A stretch of 64,000 nt of DNA from Paramacrobiotus metropolitanus (taxonomy: Eukaryota; Tardigrada; Eutardigrada; Parachela; Macrobiotidae). Location: assembly GCF_019649055.1 (NCBI RefSeq), contig NW_026570231.1, forward strand, positions 1,426,001 to 1,490,000, written 5' to 3'. A program made the position numbers and the translations under genes. This document shows, in pieces, positions 18,949-28,005 of the stretch (positions are counted from its first letter, which is position 1; every line of letters begins with the position of its first letter). Below the pieces are notes generated by a model that ran no database searches, was not told the DNA's origin, and saw nothing but the letters and a program-made list of their open reading frames with translations.

Positions 18949-21900
18949 ATGGAGCCGCTGTCGAATTCGTGTGATCGCTGCAAGCATAACACGAATAATC
19001 GGAAATGCACCGACTGTCTTTTTGGACAGAATATCGATAATATGAATCCAGACACCGTTGTGACGCGACTAGTAAGCGAGGTGATGCACGCCAATTTGGA
19101 TGCATACACCACTCTCATGGAGTCGCGTTATGAATCGATCCTTCAACGAAAACCGTGGTTGTTGGCGCAGATCAACGACGCTGTCCGAAAATTCGTAAAT
19201 AATCGACGGGACCACTGGCAACAAGTGCCAGATCCTGGAGTAGCACCGTCGCAGATGGCGATGCGATTTAACGCACCGTCACAACCGAACACTCAGGTAA
19301 ATAATTACCTTGCGGGTACTTTATTATCGGCAGAAGAGTGGGAAATGATTCCCCTAGACCGTTCTATTCCCAGTACGTGGGAAAACGATATTCTGAATTT
19401 TAATGTTAATTCACCGCAGGCATTTATGATGCCACAACAACCGATGTTGAATTATCAGCAATTTCCGCAACAATTCCTACCGGCGCAAAATGCGCAATAT
19501 CTGCAAGCTGACTGGGCGTTTAATCAGCCGCAGTATCAGCAATATCGTCAACCGATGCCGATGCAGGTACATGAATTAAAAATTTGTGATGTACCGTCGT
19601 GTAAATTATGTAAAATTCAGTCTAACACTCCGTCTGTACAGCAGGCGACGTGCAGTACGAGCAGCACCGATCCGTGGCTCGCTGAGCGCGGATATCGTCC
19701 GAATGTCGCGCAGCAGTTTGGTTCCCGAACTGCCAGTCAACCGCAGAATGTCGAGCGTCAGCCAAGCACGTCGCGTAATCAACCGGACGCGCGTGCGGGA
19801 CTGATGAAGAAAGTAAGTAATATGTCGTTAAACGAATCGACTACGTCAGTAGGGAATGAGTGTTTACAGCCGTCCTCTGACAGTAGTGACGGCAGACCTC
19901 CATTTGGTGGTCGCCATCGAATCGAATATAATCTGGAACCGTGTGCGCATCACTCTCAATCGCGCAAGAATATTGTAGTTGAAGGTAGAGATTTAACTGA
20001 ATTAAATAACCGATTGTCTGCTGAATTGCAGAGACGAAACAGCAGACAGCGCAATCGCGATAATGTCCGATCGGCTGAATATCAGCAACAACCGTCGCAA
20101 TCGCAGCAACCTAAGCAGAATGTTCGACCGGCTGGAGATCAGCAGTCGACTAATCAGCGCAACGAGCAGAATAAACCGGCTGGAAATCAGCAGCGCGATG
20201 TTCATCGTCGCGGATACCGTGATAATCGCCAGTTGCAGATTGATCCTGCGACTGTTATTAAAGACGTGATGCACATCGTTAATAACGCCGAAATCTATGT
20301 GCATAAATTAACCGGCGTCTTGGGAATTGCGAACCGTGAAGAAAACCCAGACGTAGCGCAGATCCGTAATATGATCCACGAGTCTGTGGATTTGCTTGAA
20401 CGAATTGGGCTACGAGGCCGTATGTTGGAAATCCACTATGCTAATGTCGATTTAATACGATCGCTGGACGTGCAGAAATATGCGACTCGCCGTTCAAACT
20501 CTCTGCGTACAGCATTGGACAACAGTCAGCTGTATGTACCGATTACTGCCGTGGATATTGAGATTTTATCTCAATTCCGTATTTTCGGAGATAAGAATAC
20601 GGAGACATTTCTCCTGCAGTTTATTTTACCGGAAACCGATCCCGCAAAGTTTTATTTCTTTTGTCGGGTAGCCAGTAATCTGGAACGTTGTACTCGTAAT
20701 CGAAATATCGACTGGATGTCGATACCGTATAATACCGGGCTGAAGACTGCAGTTATGTGCATCTTAGCCGCGCTGCTTGGAAGCCACAGCGCCCATAATT
20801 ATATCTATAAGCAGAAAGATCGGCCGGAATATCGGCAAATGCGCGATAAGATCCTGTTATTGGGTCAACCGAAAAGCGAACAGCAGGAGGCACAGGAATT
20901 ACGTGATATTCTTGCCGCCGCTGGCCAGACCGAAATGGACACCAATCAAGGTGGTCCTAATCAGTTTTATGATGATATGGACGAGCGGATGAAGCGATTC
21001 GCAGACCGTCAAAATCAGTATGAAACTGACACTAGCTTCAACAAGCGGAAGCACGTGCCCGATTCACCGGATACTCCTTCGGGAAGTAAGACCGAACAGC
21101 CAGTGTATAAAATGCGAGTCGTAAATACTTCTACGACGAGCAAAGGCAATGCTGCAGGAAATCGGTCTGCACAGCCGCAATTAGGAGTGGCAGGATGTAT
21201 GAATCCGCCGCCGAAACCGAGTGCGCCCACGGGAAGCAAACCTGTGTTGATTCCACGATCGGTGGAAAATAAACAAACCGTGGCAGTATCGTCCGCTCCA
21301 GCGTCGATTAGTTCGACGACTGTGAAATCGACAGGTACGAGTACTGTACCGATTGATAATAATTTGCGTCTACCGGCCCATAATGGCGATAATGATAAAA
21401 AACCGAATAACGGTAATAAACCGAAAGTTGCAGGAAAACTGCAAGGACAGCAACAATCGGCTGCTCCTATGCCAACTGCATCTGCTCCAGCTGAACAGCC
21501 TGGACAAATGAAACCGGAAGAAGCTGCAAAGTTGGCGGCGTTGAATGCTCGTAATGAAAAGTTACTGAGCACTATATCGTTATCGCGTATGAAACCGCAC
21601 GAGAGAAAGTTTTACGAAACTACTCAGAGTTTCCGCGATCATGTCGAACCGTCGAGCGATGAGTATGTTCATAGCATACTAAAAGAATTGGTTAATAAGA
21701 AAATCACCGATATGTCGAAAGAAGAATACGACTTCTATTCGACCGAGATTCATCGCTGGCCAAAAGAAGACATTGCGACTGGCCCAGTGCCAGATAATTC
21801 ATTCATTAAATTACCGACCGCGCCAAATAGCGAAGAGACCGAAATTTTCCACGATACTGTGGATGAACCGCAACCAGTTGAATCGACATCAGTCGAACCG

Positions 21901-22059
21901 GCACAAGGTGTGCTTTCAGAAGCGATTGGCACAGCATTAACTGTTGTAGCCGCTGGCGTTGTAACCGAATCTGCGACTGCTGGCGCTACTGCTGACGTTG
22001 ACGTTGATATGCTGTCCGATGCGGATCCGAACGCTGACGAAAAGCTGGACACCGAATAA
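18949..22059 (+). CDS. Accessory ORF E: 1036-codon protein of unknown function
   Basis: Opens with a small cysteine cluster (CDRCKHNTNNRKCTDCLFG, C-x2-C...C-x2-C, residues 8-26) that could bind zinc. Next come an Asn/Gln/Pro-rich region and a basic low-complexity tract (about 360-425) resembling the Gag linker. A predicted folded helical block follows, about residues 425-680 (VIKDVMHIVNNAEIYVHKL ... FLLQFILPETDPAKFYFFCR). A Ser/Thr/Pro-rich segment comes after that. The C-terminus is a conserved Ala/Val then acidic tail, also present in the older copy at 3765-4443. There is no signal peptide and no clear membrane anchor, so it is not a classical env. The frame is intact, unlike pol. Confidence 0.65.
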   Translation: MEPLSNSCDRCKHNTNNRKCTDCLFGQNIDNMNPDTVVTRLVSEVMHANLDAYTTLMESRYESILQRKPWLLAQINDAVRKFVNNRRDHWQQVPDPGVAPSQMAMRFNAPSQPNTQVNNYLAGTLLSAEEWEMIPLDRSIPSTWENDILNFNVNSPQAFMMPQQPMLNYQQFPQQFLPAQNAQYLQADWAFNQPQYQQYRQPMPMQVHELKICDVPSCKLCKIQSNTPSVQQATCSTSSTDPWLAERGYRPNVAQQFGSRTASQPQNVERQPSTSRNQPDARAGLMKKVSNMSLNESTTSVGNECLQPSSDSSDGRPPFGGRHRIEYNLEPCAHHSQSRKNIVVEGRDLTELNNRLSAELQRRNSRQRNRDNVRSAEYQQQPSQSQQPKQNVRPAGDQQSTNQRNEQNKPAGNQQRDVHRRGYRDNRQLQIDPATVIKDVMHIVNNAEIYVHKLTGVLGIANREENPDVAQIRNMIHESVDLLERIGLRGRMLEIHYANVDLIRSLDVQKYATRRSNSLRTALDNSQLYVPITAVDIEILSQFRIFGDKNTETFLLQFILPETDPAKFYFFCRVASNLERCTRNRNIDWMSIPYNTGLKTAVMCILAALLGSHSAHNYIYKQKDRPEYRQMRDKILLLGQPKSEQQEAQELRDILAAAGQTEMDTNQGGPNQFYDDMDERMKRFADRQNQYETDTSFNKRKHVPDSPDTPSGSKTEQPVYKMRVVNTSTTSKGNAAGNRSAQPQLGVAGCMNPPPKPSAPTGSKPVLIPRSVENKQTVAVSSAPASISSTTVKSTGTSTVPIDNNLRLPAHNGDNDKKPNNGNKPKVAGKLQGQQQSAAPMPTASAPAEQPGQMKPEEAAKLAALNARNEKLLSTISLSRMKPHERKFYETTQSFRDHVEPSSDEYVHSILKELVNKKITDMSKEEYDFYSTEIHRWPKEDIATGPVPDNSFIKLPTAPNSEETEIFHDTVDEPQPVESTSVEPAQGVLSEAIGTALTVVAAGVVTESATAGATADVDVDMLSDADPNADEKLDTE

Positions 22060-22280
22060 AGCGGATAAAAGCTGTGATTTGGATGATAAAAGATTCTTCG
22101 GAATGGAAAAGCATTATGGAATGGATCTCGTAAACTTTCATTTGAATTTTGTGATTGTTAACAATAGAATATGCCGCCTTTGTGGTCGCATTTTGCTCAT
22201 ATCTTTGACTAATTGTGTTGTGTGTTTCTGTTGCCGATTTTGCATGGGCTTCGGAGGGCCTCGCCGTTCCACCTGTGGCA

Positions 22281-22574
22281 TGTTAGGAGGTTGGTGCTGC
22301 CTTATAGATAGGCAGAGTCGCGCCACTTCCGTTGCACAGTTGCGCACTTGCACGTGCGAGTTGTTTTTTCGTTTTACCGATCTGCGATCGGTTTTGCCAT
22401 TCACTTGGCCATCTTCTCCGCAGAATCTACATTCTACGGATCGACTGTGTTTTGCGCACGAGATATGTTTTTGGGCTTCATGCCTTTATTACTTTTCTTC
22501 GAAAATTAATAAAAGATCGTTTGTGGCTGGCGTTTGTTCTGTTTTTCCTTAGCAGCGTGAGCGCCACGCTGACA
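22281..22574 (+). repeat. 3' LTR of the giant element
   Basis: 294 bp, equal in length to the 5' LTR. The differences I see are tgtgag/tgcgag, cacgcc/catgcc and gcgcgag/gcgtgag. No purine tract directly precedes it; the nearest is TTCGGAGGGCC about 20 bases upstream. Confidence 0.92.
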
Positions 22575-23224
22575 CAGGTGATCGTCCATGAATTTCCAGC
22601 AGGCATCCACGACCGAATCAATACTCAGGAACGACGCAGCAATCAGCAAGGACTGCACGTTGCTATCGGTGAGGAGGAGGTCCTTCATGTAGCAATAGTC
22701 AACCAACCTGCAAAAGAAGACTCGGAAAACCATATCGATTACCCATGACACTCCAGTGGCGACACTCGTTATACAACCTAAACACAAAGCTGCGAGTCCG
22801 TACGAACATCATATACGCATGTGTTGTACTATGCTCCTCATCGTCATAACAAGATGTCAAGAACTAGAAGTTTTTCGCCCCATTTCTCGTTTACAAAACT
22901 GAGGACTCACTGGGACAGATCGGTGTGGGAGATGTTGTGCAGCTGAATAACTGGCTGTGTAGATTCCTTCATTCCCGACAGGACCATGGTGCGAAAATAC
23001 GCACTGCGCACGCCGAGGACGCTGCGATGACACGGAATCCCTGCATATTCTGCTTCACAGCCTCACAGCTCCACATCGCATAACATTCGTGAGGCTCGCA
23101 GGTTTTGCCATTCCCGATGCAAATCCACAACTTCCGCTGTAACACGTGTGGCATTCTCCCCTGGTTGAGAAAAACGATCGGCATGAGCCCGGCCGACTGG
23201 CTCACCAGTCCCGTTGGCTGGCAT
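22575..23224 (-). pseudogene. BTB-BACK-kelch gene, 5' part (BTB exon and start of BACK)
   Basis: Exon 23224-22911 starts at ATG and encodes a 48-residue N-terminal region and BTB (MLCDVEL, stop, GCEAEY; then AYFRTMVLSGM and VIQLHNIS). Exon 22707-22575 encodes LVDYCYMKDLLLTDS ... DACWKFMDDHL, interrupted by the retrotransposon. Joining across the element and removing one CAGG copy restores the frame into the 7013-6860 segment. There is an in-frame TGA where the paralogue at 1-510 has CGA (codon after DVEL), a typical CpG transition. The gene is therefore disabled twice. Confidence 0.85.
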
Positions 23225-23284
23225 CTTCAAACGGCACCTGCTGGAATATTGGAATCACTCTCTGGAATCACTCTGCTGGAATAT

Positions 23285-23496
23285 TGTCACGGTGTACTCT
23301 GTAACCGCGTATGACGGCGGTCAGGCATGGAAATGCCCCTGTTAATGGATTTTCTACTGGAATAGGAGTGTCTCTGATCTTGATTTATCCATTTTTATGT
23401 ATTTTCTCCCATTTATGAATAAAAGGTATTATTTAGGGACACCCCATGTTTCCCCATATTGTAGATTATAGGATTTAGGTAGCACTACCTATGACA
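23285..23496 (+). repeat. 5' LTR of the 2.0-kb element
   Basis: 212 bp, with AATAAAAG near 23418 and a terminal TAGGTAGCACTACCTA inverted repeat just before the CA end. Confidence 0.88.
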
Positions 23497-23518
23497 AATG
23501 GCGCTCCTGGTTTGAACA

Positions 23519-24643
23519 ATGTACCAGCCTTTTGGTGGCTGCGGTCTTGCCCCATCCCAATTTGGGTCGCCGATGCCGATGGCGTACCCTGCAGTTTCTC
23601 GGCCAGTTCCGCCGCCTTCAGCGGCATATTCTGGGTCTCCGACATCTGCGTGGGTGCGTGTGGCTTCCGCATGCCCGACAGACGACATATCAGTGGATTA
23701 CGGACTGCCCGAAACGAACGCCTTCCTCTACGGGGCCCGTGCCGTTCCACACCATATCTCGGACTATTCTAAGGGTTCTTCCAACCCTTCTGCTAATGAA
23801 CATTCTCCTACTACGATGCTCTTACCCGAAGAAAGCTGCAGGGCTTGTTATGTGCCCGACATAGCCGAACAGGTGAGCCAGTACATTCCTTACAGGGCTG
23901 GCCAAGTCGATGGAATGGGACCCGTCGCAGTCTTCAGTTTTGGTGAGCACCGGGCCGCTCAGATTGAAAAAGAGCTAGCTGCTCTTAGGAAAGAGAAAGA
24001 GCATTACAAGGCGGCCGTGGTTCAGCTCGAACGAGAACGGAACTTCTACAAAGGGGTGGCTGAAAGAAGTCGAGCGCTTTTGCAAGAAATTCAGCGTGGC
24101 GTAACCCCTTCGAATTCTGTATCCATTAGTGGCGCAAAGCAGGCCACAACAGGGTATGTCCCTGTTTCGTCCCAACATGCTAAGCGCACCACTCCGCCCC
24201 AACCCCTGCGAGCAGTGCAAACTTTTGTAGAGCGCACAGGTTTGGTTACGCCAAAACCAGATAAGAAGGCTTTAATGGCAAACAGTGCCATTCCGTTGGC
24301 AAAAGTGGCAGTCATGGAGTACAGTGCCATCTCGGCCCCTAGCAGTGCGCCGGCGCAAACCATTGCTCTGCTACCGTTGCCCTTAATGGTACTCAGTACC
24401 ATTTCAAGCAATCCAAGGGGTATGAGAAATTACCCATTATCCTTCCTGTCTACTTCCCGAAAAGCAGTCCGACTGCCCTGTGGAAAAGTGGTACACTGCC
24501 TTGCACCACTAATATACCAAATTGCAAATAGATCTTCGGACGATGGATCTAGCCGCCGAACTGAGTCGCATTGCGGCTCTAATGCCATACCGTACCGCAC
24601 GCGACTTTCCATACGCCCGTCCGCTGCAGACATTGCGCGCTAG
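23519..24643 (+). CDS. Gag-like protein of the non-autonomous element
   Basis: 374 codons from an ATG 22 bases after the left LTR. The N-terminal 110 residues are rich in Pro, Ser and Ala. A coiled coil spans about residues 145-200 (IEKELAALRKEKEHYKAAVV). The C-terminal half is low complexity. I see no capsid major homology motif, zinc knuckle, protease or RT. The position and coiled coil fit a truncated Gag. The frame may run past its original boundary into non-coding sequence. Confidence 0.5.
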   Translation: MYQPFGGCGLAPSQFGSPMPMAYPAVSRPVPPPSAAYSGSPTSAWVRVASACPTDDISVDYGLPETNAFLYGARAVPHHISDYSKGSSNPSANEHSPTTMLLPEESCRACYVPDIAEQVSQYIPYRAGQVDGMGPVAVFSFGEHRAAQIEKELAALRKEKEHYKAAVVQLERERNFYKGVAERSRALLQEIQRGVTPSNSVSISGAKQATTGYVPVSSQHAKRTTPPQPLRAVQTFVERTGLVTPKPDKKALMANSAIPLAKVAVMEYSAISAPSSAPAQTIALLPLPLMVLSTISSNPRGMRNYPLSFLSTSRKAVRLPCGKVVHCLAPLIYQIANRSSDDGSSRRTESHCGSNAIPYRTRLSIRPSAADIAR

Positions 24644-25085
24644 CGCAGCTACGTTGTCGCGTTCAAAAAACGCCCCGCAGCAGTAACGCGGAGGTTTACT
24701 GCTGCGTACGGGAGCAAAAACCCTCCATTGTCGGAGAAGGCCAAGGCGGAGTGGAACCGTCTTCTTCTCGGATGTTGGACTGCAGTGTGGGTAAGTCCTG
24801 CATTGCGCATGGCGGACGTCGCGAATGTTCCTGCACGGACCAGGGTGTGGAAGGATCCTGACAAGATGCGTTCCGTCGTGTTACCGAAAAAGGGCCGCAT
24901 GTGGCCCTTGACACCGTCCTGTTCCCAGCCACCTTCCTTGGATAATGCCAGTAGGACGCGAATGCTCACCAGAAAGACAAGTGCTTACTCTTTTGTTGCT
25001 CTGTTTTTGTTTAAGAGCTTGTGATACTCTTTGTGTTTTGTTGTCTTACGGGCTGAGGGCAGCCCTTGTTGGGAGGAGGGGCATG

Positions 25086-25297
25086 TGTCACGGTGTACTC
25101 TGTAACCGCGTATGACGGCGGTCAGGCATGGAAATGCCCCTGTTAATGGATTTTCTACTGGAATAGGAGTGTCTCTGATCTTGATTTATCCATTTTTATG
25201 TATTTTCTCCCATTTATGAATAAAAGGTATTATTTAGGGACACCCCATGTTTCCCCATATTGTAGATTATAGGATTTCGGTAGCACTACCTATGACA
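25086..25297 (+). repeat. 3' LTR of the 2.0-kb element
   Basis: Identical to the left LTR except for one base (ttcggtag versus ttaggtag). Confidence 0.88.
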
Positions 25298-25554
25298 CCA
25301 AGCACAGCCCAAGCAAAAGCACACGTCGCAGCAAGAGCGGCCTGCCGAGCAGTCCTCAACTGATTGACGTAGATCGTTTCTATGAACGGACCTAGTCACA
25401 AAACTAGGAAGCCATAATAAGGGAGAACTCGCTTATTGTAAAGGCGTAAAACAGAATTAATTTTTCGAAGTTACTCGATACGATTACGCGCTACAGATGA
25501 CAAGATTTGCGATGTTGCTTTTGCTGTCTTTCACCGTGTTCCGTGTGTTGTCGT

Positions 25555-26232
25555 AGTATGTGTACGAGGAGGAGCTACCTTGGCCCGATCAAAGGCATAT
25601 TCGCGACCATAAACCGATCACTGTGCCCGTATTGTTACACGCTGAGCCAGGTGGTTGTGAAACACGGCTGGCCGCCCAACGATGGAAGCGTACGGGAGTC
25701 ACCAGCACGCACATCTGTTGATCATTCAAACTTTTACACCCCGTGCACTCTTTTTTAAACTTTCCAAATTCCAACTACTGTTTAAAAATATTAAGAAAGC
25801 ACGAATTTTTAGGCAATTTGTTAGGAGCTATTCTATTGCATCTGTAGACTGTAGACCAAGGAACTTTAAGATGGCGGACTTTTTCGTAGACATACTATCA
25901 CAGGACTTCAATCAACATTTTCAGTAAAGAGGCTGCATTTACGAAAACCTCACGGATCCTCGTGCTCGAATAAAAAAATACCTCTATGTCTCCTTTTCTT
26001 TCCAACTTTTAGAATATTTAGTTGAAAAGTTTCAAAAGAGACAAAGAAGAGAGGGCGTTTGTATTGGATAATTGCTGATTAAATTGTTGACGTGCTGCTT
26101 CTTGCAGCTGCCGCCGCTGGGTGGTAACCCGTGTTGCGCACACATGAAAGCAGTGATCGGTTTACGGTCGTGCTTATGACCTTATGTCTTTGATCGGGCC
26201 AAGGTAGCTTCTCCTCGTACACTTTGTACTGC
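25555..26232. mobile_element. Fold-back element with about 75-bp inverted arms
   Basis: The left arm near 25558-25625 contains ACGAGGAGGAGCTACCTTGG and CCCGATCAAAG. Its reverse complement, diverged, is at 26150-26232 (CTTTGATCGGGCCAAGGTAGC). No transposase is visible between the arms. It is probably a MITE-like or recombined element. I could not find a clean target duplication. Confidence 0.5.
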
Positions 26233-26465
26233 CAAGATGTGCGCCACCCCCCTCTTGCGGCAGCCGTGTTGAACGCCCTGCTGCTGCAGTCCACACGGTA
26301 GCACGACAACTCTATGACCTTCTTTTCGCTGACCAACAATTTGATGACCGACTTGTTGCTGACTACCACAACTTGCTGACCGACAAATACCTGACCGACA
26401 ATTCGCTTTTGTACAAACTGGCTGACCGACATCTTGCTGAAACTAATTTGCTGAACGACAGCTTA

Positions 26466-26632
26466 CAGCTTAGGACGAAATGGTCGCATACCCAACCTCT
26501 CCACATTCAGTACGCATGCAGCGCAGTGCACTGTACGACTGAGTTCAAAATATCCGTTTCGTACAAGTGCACTGCACCGCTTGCGTACAGAATGCTGGGT
26601 ATGGGGCTATGCGACCATTTCGTCCTACATTG
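26466..26632 (+). mobile_element. Palindromic MITE, 167 bp, TA target site
   Basis: Flanked by TA on both sides (26464-26465 and 26633-26634). Its ends are inverted repeats sharing TAGGACGAAATGGTCGCATA, and the whole element is a near-complete palindrome with a central loop near 26545-26565. A second copy of the same length lies in the opposite orientation at 51701-51867. A TA duplication is typical of Tc1/mariner-type transposition. Confidence 0.85.
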
Positions 26633-26939
26633 TACTTGTCGGTCAGCGAACTGTCGGTAATCGACAACTCGCTGACCGACAAATTGCAAAAGACGAAAAC
26701 TTGCTGACCGACAATTTGCTGACCAGTTAAATGCACATCGTCGATATTTACGCAAAAACTAGAATATTCTTCGGTTTCATAAAAAGGAAGCAGTACTGTG
26801 ACAGTTATAACTGAAATATAACCTTTTGCCATTTATTACTCAGTATTAAGTTCACGACTATGTCATTGTCTCAGTCGATATCAATTATTTATTAATAACT
26901 GTCAAAAATGTTAATAATTACAACGGTTTCTTAAGTTAT

Positions 26940-28005
26940 TATTAGGTTTCTTAGGTTTTTCTGGTTTCTCTAGTTTCTCATGTTTCTCAAGTTTCTCAGG
27001 TTTCTTAGGTTCCTTAGGTTTCTAAGGTTTCTTAGTTTCCTTAGGTTTCTTAGTTTTCTTAGTTTTCTTAGGTTTCTTAGGTTTATTCGGTTTTTTCGGT
27101 TTCTTCGGTTTCTTCGGTTTCTTAGGTTTCTTCGGTTTCTTAGGTTTCTTAGGTTTCTTGGGTTTCTCAGGTTTCTCAGGTTTCTCAAGTTTCTCAAGTT
27201 TCTCAGGTTTCTTAGGTTCCTTAGGTTTCTAAGGTTTCTTTGGTTTCTTTGGTTTCTTTGGTTTCTTTGGTTTCTTAGGTTTATTCGGTTTATTCGGTTT
27301 ATTCGGTTTATTCGGTTTATTCGGTTTTTTCGGTTTCTTAGGTTTCTCAGGTTTCTCAGGTTTCTCAGGTTTCTCAGGTTTCTTAGCTTTCCTAGGTTTC
27401 TTAGGTTTCTTAGGTTTCTTAGGTTTCTTAGGTTTCTTAGGTTTCTTAGGTTTCTTAGGTTTCTTAGGTTTCTTAGGTTTCTCAGGTTTCTTTGGTTTCT
27501 TCGGTTTCTTAGGTTTCTTAGGTTTCTTAGGTTTCTTAGGTTTCTTAGGTTTCTTAGGTTTCTCAGGTTTCTCAGGTTTCTGAAGTTTCTCAGGTTTCTT
27601 AGGTTCCTTAGGTTTCTTAGTTTTCTTAGTTTTCTTAGGTTTCTTAGGTTTATTCGGTTTCTTCGGTTTCTTAGGTTTCTTAGGTTTCTCAGGTTTTTCG
27701 GGTTTCTCAGGTTTCTCAGGTTTCTCAGGTTTCTCAGGTTTCTCAGGTTTCTCAAGTTTCTCAGGTTTCTCAGGTTTTTTAGGTTCCTTAGGTTTCTAAG
27801 GTTTCTTTGGTTTCTTAGTTTCCTTAGGTTTCTTAGGTTTCTTAGGTTTCTTAGGTTTCTCAGGTTTCTCAAGTTTCTCAGGTTTCTTAGGTTCCATAGG
27901 TTTCTAAGGTTTCTAAGGTTTCTTAGGTTTCTCAAGTTTCTCAGGTTTTTTAGGTTGCTGAGGTTTCTAAGGTTCTTAGGTTACTTAGTTTTCTTCTGTT
28001 TCAAT
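26940..28005. repeat. 9-bp minisatellite, unit TTTCTTAGG
   Basis: More than a hundred degenerate copies of a 9-bp unit, read as GGTTTCTTA on the plus strand. Because 9 is a multiple of 3, long frames stay open on both strands and encode pure RFL or LRN repeats; these are not genes. The unit contains TTAGG, the arthropod telomere repeat, but the array as a whole is not telomeric. Confidence 0.95.

Larger units (their letters stand above)
7014..22574 (+). mobile_element. Giant Ty3/Gypsy-type LTR retrotransposon with three extra 3' ORFs
   Basis: 15,561 bp, bounded by 294-bp LTRs (7014-7307 and 22281-22574, TG...CA) and a 4-bp target duplication CAGG (7010-7013 and 22575-22578). The LTRs differ at three positions I could spot, all C/T, so the insertion is recent. 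The order is leader, Gag, protease, RT, RNase H, integrase, then three further long frames. Integrase after RNase H is the Ty3/Gypsy arrangement. Most members of that group are roughly 5-8 kb, so this one is unusually long. Codon choice is distinctive, with abundant ccg and acc codons. Pol carries stops and a frameshift, so the copy is not autonomous. It interrupts a kelch gene on the opposite strand. Confidence 0.92.
23285..25297 (+). mobile_element. Non-autonomous LTR retrotransposon, 2.0 kb
   Basis: Two 212-bp LTRs (23285-23496 and 25086-25297, TGTCACGG...CTATGACA) differ at one base that I could find. A primer-binding-site-like TGGCGCTCCTGGTTTGAAC begins two bases after the left LTR, and a purine tract GGGAGGAGGGG sits just before the right LTR. 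The 1.6-kb interior holds only a Gag-like frame and no RT or integrase, so it must be moved in trans. No matching target duplication is visible (aatat versus ccaag), which could reflect recombination between two copies. Confidence 0.85.

Noticed and set aside
16048-22059. Possible env gene in the giant element
   Set aside because: None of the three frames shows a signal peptide, transmembrane anchor or furin-like site.
7014-22574. Endogenous retrovirus interpretation
   Set aside because: Domain order fits Ty3/Gypsy and there is no envelope; LTR retrotransposon is the simpler call.
26940-28005. Telomeric repeat tract (TTAGG)
   Set aside because: TTAGG is only part of a 9-bp unit, the array is internal and degenerate.
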